Below, piece by piece: positions 28,082 through 36,709 of a DNA stretch of 64,000 nucleotides. Positions within the stretch are counted from its first letter, which is position 1; every line of letters starts with the position of its first letter. This stretch comes from Pseudomonas sp. Os17. GTDB lineage: Bacteria > Pseudomonadota > Gammaproteobacteria > Pseudomonadales > Pseudomonadaceae. A program made the position numbers and the translations under genes. The notes under the pieces are model-generated. The model saw only the letters and a program-made list of their open reading frames with translations. It made no database searches and had not been told where the DNA came from. Location: assembly GCF_001547895.1 (NCBI RefSeq), contig NZ_AP014627.1, positions 313,501-377,500 of the forward strand. The letters run 5' to 3'.

Positions 28082-28282
28082 ATGAACATGGTCAGCGAGC
28101 GGACGTCCCATCCCTTGGCAATGAGTAACGAGTCGCTGCAGGCTCTGGCGCAATGGTTGAAGTCCAATGGAACGCGTCAGATCAGGGAACCTGATCCGCG
28201 CCGGATCATCGTTGAGCGTTACCCCGCTGGATTGCTCAGCGAGGCGGAACTGCAGGCACTGTGGGATGTGGTCAAAGGATAG
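28082..28282 (+). CDS. Small hypothetical protein
   Basis: This 66-residue protein is soluble, has no signal peptide and carries a mixed-charge helical C-terminus (LLSEAELQALWDVVKG). I do not recognise a family. The evidence that it is real is a good AGGAGAGAG site nine bases before the ATG, and an intrinsic terminator right after the stop, making a tidy monocistronic unit. Seven residues in, an in-frame alternative is absent, and a second ATG (MSNESLQ) lies 13 codons downstream. Confidence 0.6.
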   Translation: MNMVSERTSHPLAMSNESLQALAQWLKSNGTRQIREPDPRRIIVERYPAGLLSEAELQALWDVVKG

Positions 28283-28297
28283 AAAACGACGGATTGT

Positions 28298-28331
28298 AAA
28301 AAGCGCTGCCGGGATGGCAGCGCTTTTTTTT
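28298..28331 (+). terminator. Rho-independent terminator (bidirectional)
   Basis: The stem AAAAAGCGCTGCC/GGCAGCGCTTTTT has a five-base loop and T-runs on both strands. It ends the 66-residue gene rightward and the TonB receptor gene (stop at 28343) leftward. Confidence 0.93.
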
Positions 28332-28342
28332 GGCTGGGCGTT

Positions 28343-30442
28343 TTAGAAGCGGTAGTTGCCAGTGACCACCAAGCTGCGCGGATCTCCCGGCTGGATCTGA
28401 TAGGCGCTGGTGGCCGAGCTGTAGTACTCGCGGTCGGCGATGTTGTTCAGCGCCGCGCGCACGTCCCAGTCCTTGTGCCGGTAGCCGGCCAGGGCGTCCC
28501 AGCGGCCGTAGCCCGGCAGCACCACGGTGTTGCTGCTGTCGGCGTAACGGTCGCCCACCAGGGTCAGGCCGGTTTCGGCGTACCAGCCCAGTTCCGGTTT
28601 CCAGGTGATGAACAGGCTGCCATTGCGCTTGGCCACGTTGTTCACCCGCTTGTCTTCGAAGCCGTTGTTGTCCTTGACCACTACCGCGTCCTGCAGGCCG
28701 ATGCCGCCACGCAGGTACCAGTTGCCGACGAGCTTGCCGCTGGCGGTCAGCTCGACACCCCGGGAGCGTTGCAGGCCGGTCATGAGGATGATGTTGCGGT
28801 CCAGCGGGTCGGTGGTACGACGGTTGTAGAGTTCCAGCTCATACACCGCCAGGGTGGTGCTCAGGCGTTCGCCCAGCCAGTCGCTCTTGACCCCGACTTC
28901 CTTCTGCCGGGTCAGTTCCGGGCTCAGGTCGTTGCCGTTGCCGGCGGCGTTCGGGGTGATGCCGATCAGGCCGCCACCCACCGGCGCGAACGACTTGCTC
29001 CACGAGGCATAGAACGAGTGGTGCTCCAGCGGCGTCCAGACCACCCCCAGGCGCGGGCTGACGCTGTGACTGTTGCGGCTATCGGAAACCCCGGTGCGGC
29101 GGTTGGTGGTCTCGACATCGAAGTTGTCGTAGCGCAGGCCGGCCAGCAGTTGCCATTGCTCGTTGAGGCGCAGTTGGTCCTGCACGTAGAGCGCCCGGCT
29201 TTCCACTTCGGTGTGGTTGTTGCTGGAAACCTGCATGCGCCCGGTATGGCTCTGGTACGGATTGGGGTTGTACAGGTCCACGGCGGGCACTGCCTGGCTG
29301 CCGGGCCCCGAGGTGGCGGCGTTGTAGAGGATCGGGTCGCGGCGCTGGCTGCCGAATTCCAGGCCAGTGAGCAGGCGGTGTTCCAGGCCAAAGGTGTCGA
29401 AACGACCTTCCAGCTCGCTGTTGTTGTAGATGTTGCGGGTCTTCAGGTCTTGCTGCCAGCGTTGGCGCTGCACCTTGCCGGTGCTGGCGTTGTAGCCGGT
29501 CTGGTAGGTGTTGTCGAAATCGCTGTCGAGCTTGAACACCCCCAAGGTGTGGCGCAGCTGCCAGCTGTCGCTCAGTTCGTAGCTCAGTTTGGAGCGCAGG
29601 GACTGGGACTTGTCATCGATGTAGTCGCGGTGGTCGCCGTAGGTGGTGTCGCGGCCGACGTCCGCCGGGCGCCCGTTGAGGCTGGTGATGCCGCGGTCCG
29701 GGGTGCGGTTGTAGCGGCTGTACTCGTATTGCACCAGCCAGTTCAGCTCCGGGGTGAGTTGCCAGCTCATGGACGGTGCGAACAGCTGGCGATTGCCACT
29801 GACGCCGTCGCGGAAACTGTTCTGGTCCTGGTTGCCCAGGTTCAGGCGCAGGCTGAGGTTCTCTGTCGGATCGGCACTGAGGTCGGCGTACAGGCTGCGC
29901 AGGTCCTGGCTACCGCCCTGGACTTCGACGCTGGAACGGCGGCCGAACTCCGGCAGCTTACTCACCCGATTGACGATACCGCCCTGGCTGCCACGGCCAT
30001 AGAGCACCGCCGCCGGGCCCTTGAGCACTTCGATGCGCTCGATGTTGTGCAGGTCGCGCACGTACTGGCTGTCGTCGCGGATGCCATCCAGATAGAAGTC
30101 GTTGCTGGCGTCGAAGCCGCGGATCCGCAGGCTGTCGAAGCGCGTGTCCGAGCCGCTGCTGACGTTGGGTATGCCGCTCAGGGCGCGGCCCAGGTCATTG
30201 ACGCCGTAGTCCAGGACGTTGGCGGTCTTGATCGTGTCGATGGCCTGGGGCACATAGCGCGCAGCGGTGGCGGTGCGGGTGGCGGTACTGACTTCCTTGA
30301 CTCGGGGATCGTCGGGATCGGCCTCGGCTTCGGCGCTGATGGAGGTGGTTGGCAGGGCGGTGCTGGCGGCGCAGGCAAAACCGGCGGTCAGCAGGGTGCA
30401 GAGTCCCAGGGACAGGGGCGTAAGGCGGAAATGGGCAGGCAT
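28343..30442 (-). CDS. TonB-dependent siderophore receptor
   Basis: This is a 699-residue outer-membrane receptor. It has a signal peptide (MPAHFRLTPLSLGLCTLLTAGFACA) and a plug domain (about 60-180) with IDTIKTANVLDYGVNDLGRALSGIPNVSSGSDTRFDSLRIRGF and IERIEVLKGPAAVLYGRGSQGGIVN split into the conserved blocks. The C-terminal barrel ends in Phe (VVTGNYRF). The plug pattern groups it with catecholate-type siderophore receptors (Fiu/BfrA-like), but the ligand is not predictable. The ATG at 30442 gives a normal signal peptide; an in-frame TTG seven codons upstream is less likely. A candidate Fur box lies 60 bases upstream. It has no adjacent FecI/FecR pair. Confidence 0.9.
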   Translation of the reverse strand: MPAHFRLTPLSLGLCTLLTAGFACAASTALPTTSISAEAEADPDDPRVKEVSTATRTATAARYVPQAIDTIKTANVLDYGVNDLGRALSGIPNVSSGSDTRFDSLRIRGFDASNDFYLDGIRDDSQYVRDLHNIERIEVLKGPAAVLYGRGSQGGIVNRVSKLPEFGRRSSVEVQGGSQDLRSLYADLSADPTENLSLRLNLGNQDQNSFRDGVSGNRQLFAPSMSWQLTPELNWLVQYEYSRYNRTPDRGITSLNGRPADVGRDTTYGDHRDYIDDKSQSLRSKLSYELSDSWQLRHTLGVFKLDSDFDNTYQTGYNASTGKVQRQRWQQDLKTRNIYNNSELEGRFDTFGLEHRLLTGLEFGSQRRDPILYNAATSGPGSQAVPAVDLYNPNPYQSHTGRMQVSSNNHTEVESRALYVQDQLRLNEQWQLLAGLRYDNFDVETTNRRTGVSDSRNSHSVSPRLGVVWTPLEHHSFYASWSKSFAPVGGGLIGITPNAAGNGNDLSPELTRQKEVGVKSDWLGERLSTTLAVYELELYNRRTTDPLDRNIILMTGLQRSRGVELTASGKLVGNWYLRGGIGLQDAVVVKDNNGFEDKRVNNVAKRNGSLFITWKPELGWYAETGLTLVGDRYADSSNTVVLPGYGRWDALAGYRHKDWDVRAALNNIADREYYSSATSAYQIQPGDPRSLVVTGNYRF

Positions 30443-30501
30443 CTGGAGCGCATCCGAAAGCAAGGTGAGTCGAAGGATGCAAATGGTAATGCGTGCTATT
30501 T

Positions 30502-30520
30502 GCTAACGTTAATTATTATC
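30502..30520 (-). promoter_or_regulatory. Candidate Fur box of the TonB receptor gene
   Basis: Read on the minus strand, GATAATAATTAACGTTAGC matches the consensus GATAATGATAATCATTATC at 14 of 19 positions by direct comparison. It lies in the only A+T-rich patch upstream of the receptor gene, where Fur-Fe(II) repression is expected. Confidence 0.5.
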
Positions 30521-30705
30521 TAGTAGTTCCCCGGCTCTATTGTTTCTAATTGTGTCGCTGCCGTATCTGCCCACATACACGGACCAAACAGAGGGATTCG
30601 TCCGGTTCGCGCAACAGACTAAAAACCATTTCGAGGTTTTTCCCCTGGCGCCCGGGGCATAGTCTGCGTGCCATCGAATACTCAAGACCCTGTTGGAGTC
30701 CCCCC

Positions 30706-31401
30706 ATGTCCTCGGCCACCCTTCACTACATCTATGACCCGTTGTGCGGCTGGTGCTACGGCGCCAAGCCGCTGGTGCAGGCGGCCCTGGCCGTGTTGCC
30801 GGTGCAGGCCCATGGGGGCGGCATGATGACCGGCCGCAACCGCCAGCCGGTGTCGCCACAGCTGCGCGATTACGTCATGCCCCATGACCGGCGTATCGCC
30901 GAGTACACCGGGCAGCCTTTCGGCCAGGCCTATTTCGAAGGCTTGCTGCGCGACCATTCGGCGGTGTTCGATTCGGCGCCGCCGATTGCCGCGGTACTGG
31001 CGGCCGAGGCCCTGGATGGACGCGGACTGCAATTGCTGGGACGCCTGCAGACCGCCCATTACCTGGAAGGCCGGCGGATTGCCGATCGCGAAGTCCTGCT
31101 GGAACTGGCGCAGGACCTGGGCTTGGCTGTCGAGGCATTCGCCGCGGCGCTGGATCGGGTTACCGCCACTGAGCTGGATGAACACATAAAGACCAGCCGC
31201 GCGCTGCTGGCCAAAGTCGGCGGTCAGGGTTTCCCGACCCTGGTGCTGGAGCGGGATGGCCGCTATCAGTTGCTCGATATCAGCCCCTGGCTGGGCAAAC
31301 CCGAGGCTTTCGCCCACTGGCTGAAAACCTCACTGGGCGCCGGTTCCGGCCCGCAAGACGGCGCGTTCCAGGCCTGTGGCCTGGACGGTTGTGCGCTCTG
31401 A
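30706..31401 (+). CDS. DsbA/FrnE-like thiol oxidoreductase domain protein
   Basis: The 231-residue thioredoxin-fold protein begins LHYIYDPLCGWCYGAKPLVQ, with a CxxC (CGWC) at residues 14-17 as in DsbA-family and FrnE-like cytoplasmic oxidoreductases. The helical insertion follows, then the cis-Pro region GGQGFPTLVLERDGRY (FPT). It has no signal peptide, so it acts in the cytoplasm. Two further cysteines lie at the very C-terminus (QACGLDGCAL). The ATG has TTGGAG eight bases upstream. It is followed 27 bases later by an NTF2-like gene and probably forms a two-gene operon with it. Confidence 0.85.
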   Translation: MSSATLHYIYDPLCGWCYGAKPLVQAALAVLPVQAHGGGMMTGRNRQPVSPQLRDYVMPHDRRIAEYTGQPFGQAYFEGLLRDHSAVFDSAPPIAAVLAAEALDGRGLQLLGRLQTAHYLEGRRIADREVLLELAQDLGLAVEAFAAALDRVTATELDEHIKTSRALLAKVGGQGFPTLVLERDGRYQLLDISPWLGKPEAFAHWLKTSLGAGSGPQDGAFQACGLDGCAL

Positions 31402-31428
31402 TCCCACCTGACCTGCATGGAGTCACCC

Positions 31429-31818
31429 ATGGATAACCTCGCGTTGATCAAGAGCACCTACGAAGGTGCCAACTCCCAGGAAAATGCGCGCAACACCGCC
31501 GCGGCCCTGGCCCCCGACGCACGTTGGACCGAAGCGGCGGGCTTTCCCTATGCCGGCACCTACGTCGGTTTCGAGGCGGTGCTGGAGCATGTCTTCAAGC
31601 GCCTGGGCTCGGAATGGCATGACTTCACCTTCAAGGTGGAAAACTACGTGGCCCAGGGCGACAAGGTGTTCGCCTATGGCAACTACCAAGGCATCTACAA
31701 GGCCTCGGGCAAGCCGATTGATGTGCGAGTGGCCCATTTGTGGACCCTCAAAAACGGCAAAGTCACCCACTTCGAACAATTCGTCGACAGCCATAGCGTG
31801 CAGCTGGCAATGCTCTAG
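31429..31818 (+). CDS. NTF2-like (SnoaL/ketosteroid-isomerase fold) protein
   Basis: The 129-residue alpha+beta-barrel protein has the SnoaL-like pattern: an N-terminal helix (LIKSTYEGANSQ), then APDARWTEAAGFPYAGTYVG and a C-terminal sheet (DVRVAHLWTLKNGKVTHFEQFVDS). Proteins of this fold may be enzymes or small-molecule binders, and the function here is open. The ATG at 31429 is chosen because the codon at 31417 itself forms part of its GGAG site. It follows the DsbA-like gene. Confidence 0.82.
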   Translation: MDNLALIKSTYEGANSQENARNTAAALAPDARWTEAAGFPYAGTYVGFEAVLEHVFKRLGSEWHDFTFKVENYVAQGDKVFAYGNYQGIYKASGKPIDVRVAHLWTLKNGKVTHFEQFVDSHSVQLAML

Positions 31819-31866
31819 CCCGCAGTTCTTAGAATATTTTCAGCTATTCAAAGACGATTCACGAAA

Positions 31867-31896
31867 TTGACACGTTGTTCAGGGCGCAGATAGGAT
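31867..31896 (+). promoter_or_regulatory. Candidate sigma-70 promoter upstream of the OprD-type gene
   Basis: TTGACA (consensus -35) is followed after 18 bases by TAGGAT (four of six for -10). Transcription from here would first meet the terminator-like hairpin at 31938 and only then the porin gene. It could instead drive a short RNA. Confidence 0.35.
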
Positions 31897-31937
31897 TCGC
31901 CCCCAACGCCTGTGGCCAAGAGCCATATTTAAGAATA

Positions 31938-31979
31938 ATAAAAGGCCCGCCGCGATCCTTCGCGGGCGGGTCTTTTTGT
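31938..31979 (+). terminator. Rho-independent terminator before the OprD gene
   Basis: The G+C stem GGCCCGCCGCGA/TCGCGGGCGGGTC has one bulged C and a short loop and is followed by TTTTTG. It ends the DsbA-NTF2 unit, or attenuates a transcript from the promoter at 31867. Confidence 0.82.
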
Positions 31980-32057
31980 TTCGTCGGTAGAAGAGCGTTT
32001 AAACGCCATAGCCGTGAGTGCTCACAGCGCGTCTCTAACCGTAATAAGGAAAATAAA

Positions 32058-33347
32058 ATGTTGAAACAGCGGATCTGCTTGATTGCACTGGGGATTTTGA
32101 GCGCTACACAAGCCATGGCCGACGGCCAGGCCGATGCCAAGGGTTTTGTTGAAGACAGCAGCCTGAAAGTGCTGCTGCGCAACGCCTACATCAACCGTGA
32201 CAAGAAAGACGGTAACGACGACCAGCGCGAGTGGGGCCAAGCGGCCATCGGCACGTTCTCCTCGGGCTTCACCCAAGGCACCGTGGGCGTGGGCGTGGAC
32301 GCCTTCGGTCTGTATGCATTGCGCCTGGACAAAGGCAGCCACAGCGGCGGCCAGGGTATCGACTTCTTCAAGCGCAGCGAACACGGCAACCAGACCCCAG
32401 CGGGCGACCTGGCCAAGGCCGGCGCCGCGGTCAAATTCCGCGTGTCCAACACCGTGCTGACCTACGGTGACCAGATGCCGGCGCTGCCGGTACTGAACTA
32501 TGACAACTCGCGCCTGCTGCCGGAAAGCTACACCGGTACCTTGATCACTTCCAAGGAGATCAAGGGCCTGGAGCTGAACGCCGGTCGTTTCACTGCCGAA
32601 TCGCGCAAGAGCGCCGAAGGTCGTGACAGCGGTGGCCTGAAGTCGATCAACGTATTGGGCGGTAGCTACCAGTTCACCGAGCAGTTCAAGGGCGCGCTGT
32701 ACGCTTCCGACGTCGAAGACGTGCTGAAGAAGCAATACGTCAACCTGAACTACGTGTTCCCGCTGGCCACCGACCGGTCCCTGACCCTGGACTTCAACGG
32801 TTACCAGACCAAGCTGGACAAGGCCTACGCCAAAGACGCCGGCGCCGGTGGCCAGGACAACAAGATCTGGAGCCTGGCGGCCACCTACGCCATGGGTCCG
32901 CACTCGTTCACCCTGGCGCACCAGCGCAGCACCGGCGACAGCCACCTGGGCTATGCCTACGGCGGCTACCAGCGTGGTCAGAACCGCGTGGGTGACGGTG
33001 GCAACACCATCTACCTGGCTAACTCCTACTGGTCCGACTTCAACGCTGAAGACGAGCGCAGCTGGCAGCTGGGCTACGGTCTGGACTTCGGCGCCTTCGG
33101 CGTACCGGGCCTGACCTACAACGTGGCCTACGTACGTGGCGACAACATCACCACCTCGACCTCCACCGGCGGCACCGAGCGGGAAATCTTCAACCAGCTC
33201 AAGTACGTGGTGCAGAGCGGCCCGGCCAAGGACCTGAGCGTCAAGGTACGTAGCTCGATCCTGCGCGTATCGCAGAAATCCAGCGAGTACAACGACAGCG
33301 GCAACGAACTGCGGGTGTTCGTCGACTACCCGATCAACGTGTTCTGA
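32058..33347 (+). CDS. OprD-family outer-membrane porin
   Basis: The 429-residue porin has a signal peptide (MLKQRICLIALGILSATQAMA) and the OprD family features: GFVEDSSLKVLLRNAYINRD at the first strand, REWGQAAIGTFSSGFTQGTVGVGVDAFG, and a barrel ending YPINVF with terminal Phe. OprD proteins are 18-stranded channels for amino acids and small organic acids. Aromatic-amino-acid, arginine and OprE/OprQ-type subfamilies are all possible. In P. aeruginosa an oprE gene adjoins aguAB, so this may be its counterpart here. The start has TAAGGA upstream. Confidence 0.92.
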   Translation: MLKQRICLIALGILSATQAMADGQADAKGFVEDSSLKVLLRNAYINRDKKDGNDDQREWGQAAIGTFSSGFTQGTVGVGVDAFGLYALRLDKGSHSGGQGIDFFKRSEHGNQTPAGDLAKAGAAVKFRVSNTVLTYGDQMPALPVLNYDNSRLLPESYTGTLITSKEIKGLELNAGRFTAESRKSAEGRDSGGLKSINVLGGSYQFTEQFKGALYASDVEDVLKKQYVNLNYVFPLATDRSLTLDFNGYQTKLDKAYAKDAGAGGQDNKIWSLAATYAMGPHSFTLAHQRSTGDSHLGYAYGGYQRGQNRVGDGGNTIYLANSYWSDFNAEDERSWQLGYGLDFGAFGVPGLTYNVAYVRGDNITTSTSTGGTEREIFNQLKYVVQSGPAKDLSVKVRSSILRVSQKSSEYNDSGNELRVFVDYPINVF

Positions 33348-33387
33348 TGCACGCCTGATCAGCACCTGATTGCAGGTGGCGCAATGG

Positions 33388-33418
33388 AAAAACCCCGACT
33401 GGTTCGGGGTTTTTTTGT
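33388..33418 (+). terminator. Rho-independent terminator of the OprD gene
   Basis: AAAAACCCCGA-CTGG-TTCGGGGTTTTTTT is a near-perfect stem with a T-run, 41 bases after the porin stop. Confidence 0.92.
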
Positions 33419-33517
33419 GCCTAGTGGGGAGCGGTGCGCAAGCGGTGGCTCGATATCGATCTGTTACGGCCCGCCGCCGGGCCATGGCTGACCCGGTTCC
33501 TTGCGCGGACGTGCCTT

Positions 33518-34648
33518 TCAGTCATCCGGATTGATCGCGAACTTCAGATGATCGCCTTCCAGGTACACCACCGCCTCACGGCCATGGATATCCACAGGGC
33601 GGGCGGAGATCGCTTCATGCTCCGGGACGATCTTGGACAGCACCTTGTGCTGCACGTCGACCCGCCAGATACAGGCCCGCGGCCCTTCGTTATCGAAGTA
33701 CATCACCGGGCGGGTTTCGCTCCAGGTGGGATTGACGATGCTCCAGCCGGACTCGACCTCGTTGTGCTCGGTGACGTTCTCGGAGTAGGTGTTGTTGCTC
33801 TGCCGGTCGTAGTCCAGGGACAGGCTGTAGTTCTCCTGATTCAGATCCTGGCCGACCCGCGCTCGGGCATGGTGCAGGGTGTTGGAGAGCGACTGGAACA
33901 CCTGCTGGCTGGCCTCGGGAGCACTGCGTGAGCCCAGGCGATAGCGCATGCCCTGCTGCAGCTCGCCGCCGCTGCGCTGGCGGTAGTAAAACACCCCGTC
34001 AACGATGCCGGCGAAGCGCTGGCCCTGATCGTTGCCCCCCGGCAGGGCCCAGCCGACAAAACCGATATCCCGAGCGATGGGGTGCAGGCCGGGCTGGTCG
34101 TCGGCGTATTCGTAGAGGGTGCCGACATAGCCTTCCCGCCCTCTCTGGTACTGACCGACGAACAGCACCACATGCAGCACGCCCTCCAGCACCTGGGCGT
34201 CGACGATCTGCTGATCGCCCTGGGGCGGGGCGGCGGTGAACCTGGCCAGGGTGAAGCGCTGCCAGTCATCAGGGTCCTGCAGGCGGTACTGACGGGTGGG
34301 ATCCATGGGCAGCAGCTCGTCCTTGCCGGGCGCCGGAGGGATCGGCAACAGTCCGAGCATCTTCACCTGGGCCCGGTAGGCGGACTCCAGGCAGTCGCTG
34401 TCGATGCAGGTGTCGCGCACTTCCCGCAGCCACTGGGTTTGCAACAGGCGAAACACCTGCAGGTGCTTGAGGGCCTGGTAGCGGCGGTTCAACTCATCGT
34501 CCTTGGCGGACAGGGTCGGCGTGGCGCAGACGGTTTTTTCCACCAGGGTCGAGGCCTTGGCGCAGTCGAAACCGGCGGCCTGCACCTGGGACATGCACGC
34601 AGCCAGGGCCAGGCCCGTGACGACGAGCGACGGCAGAGCAAATTTCAT
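33518..34648 (-). CDS. Secreted LprI-like (DUF1311) N-terminal domain protein
   Basis: The 376-residue exported protein has a signal peptide (MKFALPSLVVTGLALAACMSQVQA). Residues about 27-90 match the lysozyme-inhibitor LprI/DUF1311 pattern (FDCAKASTLVEKTVCATPTLSAKDDELNRRYQA and TCIDSDCLESAYRAQV), with four cysteines expected to form two disulfides. The ~280-residue C-terminal part is beta-rich and I do not recognise it. The ATG at 34648 has AAGGA upstream. Cys18 in the signal region could be read as a lipobox (LAAC), so a lipoprotein form is possible. It is 31 bases downstream of a cytochrome c gene on the same strand. Confidence 0.72.
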   Translation of the reverse strand: MKFALPSLVVTGLALAACMSQVQAAGFDCAKASTLVEKTVCATPTLSAKDDELNRRYQALKHLQVFRLLQTQWLREVRDTCIDSDCLESAYRAQVKMLGLLPIPPAPGKDELLPMDPTRQYRLQDPDDWQRFTLARFTAAPPQGDQQIVDAQVLEGVLHVVLFVGQYQRGREGYVGTLYEYADDQPGLHPIARDIGFVGWALPGGNDQGQRFAGIVDGVFYYRQRSGGELQQGMRYRLGSRSAPEASQQVFQSLSNTLHHARARVGQDLNQENYSLSLDYDRQSNNTYSENVTEHNEVESGWSIVNPTWSETRPVMYFDNEGPRACIWRVDVQHKVLSKIVPEHEAISARPVDIHGREAVVYLEGDHLKFAINPDD

Positions 34649-34679
34649 CAAAACATCCTTGTAGGCAAGCGAGCGCAGA

Positions 34680-35066
34680 TCAGGGGGTAGGGAAGGTCTG
34701 CAGATAGGCCAGCAGATTATCGATTTTTTCCTCATCGCTCAGCCCCCAGAAAATCATCCGGGTGCCAGGCACCACGGCTTTTGGATCTTCCAGGTACTGG
34801 ATGAGCTTGTCCCGGGTCCAGACAATGCCCGACGACTTCATGGCGGTTGAATATTGATAGTCCGCGGCACTGCCGGCCGGGCGATCGATGATGCCGTTGA
34901 GCTGCGGCCCGAACGAACTGCGCACCGAAGGACCGATATTGTGGCAGCCGCTGCACAGGCGCTTGAACAGCTTGCCGCCGGCTTCGGCATCGCCGGCCAG
35001 GGTCGGAGTGCTGAACAGTGTTGAACTGACCAGTAAGGTCAGGAGCGAGAGGGCCGTGCGCTTCAT
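34680..35066 (-). CDS. Class I cytochrome c
   Basis: The 128-residue periplasmic cytochrome c has a signal peptide (residues 1-24), the haem motif CSGCH at 38-42 and the Met axial ligand in VPGTRMIFWG. The fold is typical of mitochondrial-like cytochrome c (FGPQLNGIIDRPAGSAADYQ), which suggests an electron carrier of moderate potential. No oxidase or dehydrogenase genes adjoin. The downstream LprI-like gene may share its transcript. Confidence 0.9.
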   Translation of the reverse strand: MKRTALSLLTLLVSSTLFSTPTLAGDAEAGGKLFKRLCSGCHNIGPSVRSSFGPQLNGIIDRPAGSAADYQYSTAMKSSGIVWTRDKLIQYLEDPKAVVPGTRMIFWGLSDEEKIDNLLAYLQTFPTP

Positions 35067-35495
35067 GGAATGCCTGTGTGCTGCGGGAGACGGCGGGTAT
35101 TGGAGCATGAAGCGTAATTGCTGTGGGAGCTACGGTCATTTGTTCGCTGATTCATGCCGAAAATCTCAAGTACGCGTTGCAATGCAAGCAGCCGGAACAC
35201 GCAAAATATCGCCAAGAGCTGGCGAAGTAAGATGCTCAAAGTTGTTCACCTCCCGATGTTTCTACGCTGAGGATTTCCCTGAGCATGCCGGAAGACTTAC
35301 CGGCGCACTTGTCGATCTGGTGGAGATGGAGGTTCGAAGCCTCAGCTACTTGGCAATGGACGTTCTTCCGCGGTAGATCAGGCTAACCGCACAGATTGAA
35401 CTCGCATTACGAGGAACTCATCACGGTGAATTCGCTAGCAGTAAAACCGCTTTAGTGGTGTGCGCTTGACCAGGGGGAGGAGTGTTTTTTCAGAA
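35067..35495. other. Gene-poor A+T-richer tract, possible decayed sequence
   Basis: This 430-base stretch holds no convincing gene. A plus-strand frame to 35376 ends with EVRSLSYLAMDVLPR but has no ribosome-binding site and looks like decayed coding sequence. A partial REP-like motif (GTGGGAGCTACGGTC) lies near 35121. Base composition falls below that of the flanking core genes from about 35120 on, which I take as the left part of a foreign tract ending at tRNA-Thr. Confidence 0.45.
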
Positions 35496-35532
35496 ATAAA
35501 AAAGGACTCATTTGGAAGAGTCCCTTTTTTAT
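35496..35532. terminator. Bidirectional Rho-independent terminator
   Basis: AAAAAAGGACTC ... GAGTCCCTTTTTT has T-runs on both strands. It ends the OB-fold gene (stop at 35543) leftward. Confidence 0.85.
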
Positions 35533-35542
35533 GTGTCGAAGC

Positions 35543-36031
35543 TCAAAGCAGAGCGCAAGATCCTGACATTGGGATCTTCGCTACGTCCCCCTTGCCTACA
35601 CAGAGCAATGTTACCTTTGCCCCTTTTTTCAGTGAAGCGAGGGAGGCAGCATCACTTTTTTCAAATGAAAATTGCGGTTCCATGAACTGATTTACTCCGC
35701 CGCGCAACGTGAGATACGGATTCCCCATGAAGTCGGTATTGATGTCTGCCACAGTTCCCGACACCTTGAATTTCTTACCCTTGAATTTCTGATCGGCAGC
35801 GACTGTATTTTCGTTGTACGCGACAGCAATATCACCAGCCGTTACAGTCGGCATTGCAGCCAGTTCCTGCTTTGATTTTTCCAGTTCTGCTTGTGCACGA
35901 GCTTTATTCGCATCAGCAAGTGCAACTGCTTCGGCTTTCTTTTGCTCTGGAGATTTCATTGCGTTGCTGATGAATCCAATAACGAACAGAACACCGATGA
36001 TGATTCCAACCCACTTGAATAGTTTTTTCAC
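35543..36031 (-). CDS. Membrane-anchored OB-fold (tRNA_anti-like) protein
   Basis: The 162-residue protein has a single N-terminal TM helix (WVGIIIGVLFVIGFISNAM), an alanine/lysine-rich coiled coil (about 28-60) and a C-terminal OB-fold of the tRNA_anti-like type (GDIAVAYNENTVAADQKFKG followed by KKFKVSGTVADINTDFMGNP). This family is common on phages and islands and its function is not established. The gene is distinctly A+T-richer than its neighbours, ends in its own terminator and lies between core genes and a tRNA, so it is probably acquired. GAGGAAGACGTGCGTG precedes the ATG. Confidence 0.75.
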   Translation of the reverse strand: MKKLFKWVGIIIGVLFVIGFISNAMKSPEQKKAEAVALADANKARAQAELEKSKQELAAMPTVTAGDIAVAYNENTVAADQKFKGKKFKVSGTVADINTDFMGNPYLTLRGGVNQFMEPQFSFEKSDAASLASLKKGAKVTLLCVGKGDVAKIPMSGSCALL

Positions 36032-36613
36032 GCACGTCTTCCTCTGATAGTCGAGTTATCCATTGCCGCCTTGTAGGCTCGCATTGCTATTACCCAGCGG
36101 CTTGAAGCAGCGGGATTCTCCAGAATCGCAGGGAGCGAAGCAAGCTGGTTGCGAAGCAGATCAATCTGAAAGCAAAAAAATATCGTGTAGCATTTCACGA
36201 CGAGCTACTAATTTAATTGAGTATTTGCACTCTTCAGTTGGTCCCTAATGTAGCCTCATTGAGGGCGCCGTGACACAGGTATCACGGAGCTTACCAAAAG
36301 AGCTTTTGTGCTCACTCGCTAGTCTGATCAAGATGAACAGTCGAAATGCGAACTAACTGGTGATGGAGTGTTTTCTTGAATTCACCGGGCGCGAGCGGTT
36401 GCTGATTGTGCAGATCGATCTGGCGGTTGAGGTGTAGGAAAAGCCCTCAAAAACTGGAAGTAACGTGTTTGAAAGACAAATGCGATTGACGAAATCTGCG
36501 ATGTGATATTCGCCAGCGTAGGTGTCTAGCCATGGGGTGAATCAAAAAGCCTGCATATACGCGATGGCTAACCGGTCCTATCTTGTGCTCTATCCTGTGC
36601 TAGGTTAGCGCCG
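36032..36613. other. Gene-free A+T-richer tract next to tRNA-Thr
   Basis: No gene is supported in this 580-base stretch. It contains only short broken frames, many stops in all frames and a base composition like the OB-fold gene. I found no copy of the tRNA 3' end in it that would mark an attachment site. Confidence 0.5.
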
Positions 36614-36709
36614 TCAGATCATGTAGGGCTCCACGGCGATGTTTTCGCAACCATTGGTAAGATGGGCGTAACGCATAACGGTGTGGAATGGCATGCCTCC
36701 CGTCAGTTT
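36614..36709 (-). pseudogene. Probable tyrosine-recombinase (integrase) C-terminal remnant
   Basis: The minus-strand frame reads KLTGGMPFHTVMRYAHLTNG and then CENIAVEPYMI before the stop. 'LGGWxxxxMVMRYAHLxP' is the conserved C-terminal signature of phage-type tyrosine recombinases, with the catalytic Tyr in RYAHL. Nothing recognisable of the catalytic Arg/His boxes lies upstream, so the gene is a fragment. Its place just beyond the 3' end of a tRNA gene is where island integrases usually sit. The match is short, so I hold it with moderate confidence. Confidence 0.45.

Noticed and set aside
28475..30523. A 682-codon plus-strand open frame opposite the TonB receptor
   Set aside because: Its protein is low-complexity (Val/Ala/Gly/Gln-rich) with no domain, and it mirrors a strongly conserved receptor gene.
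34888..35376. Plus-strand 162-codon frame across the cytochrome c gene
   Set aside because: Its first half is antisense to the cytochrome gene, and its second half has no ribosome site. It may include decayed sequence but is not a gene.
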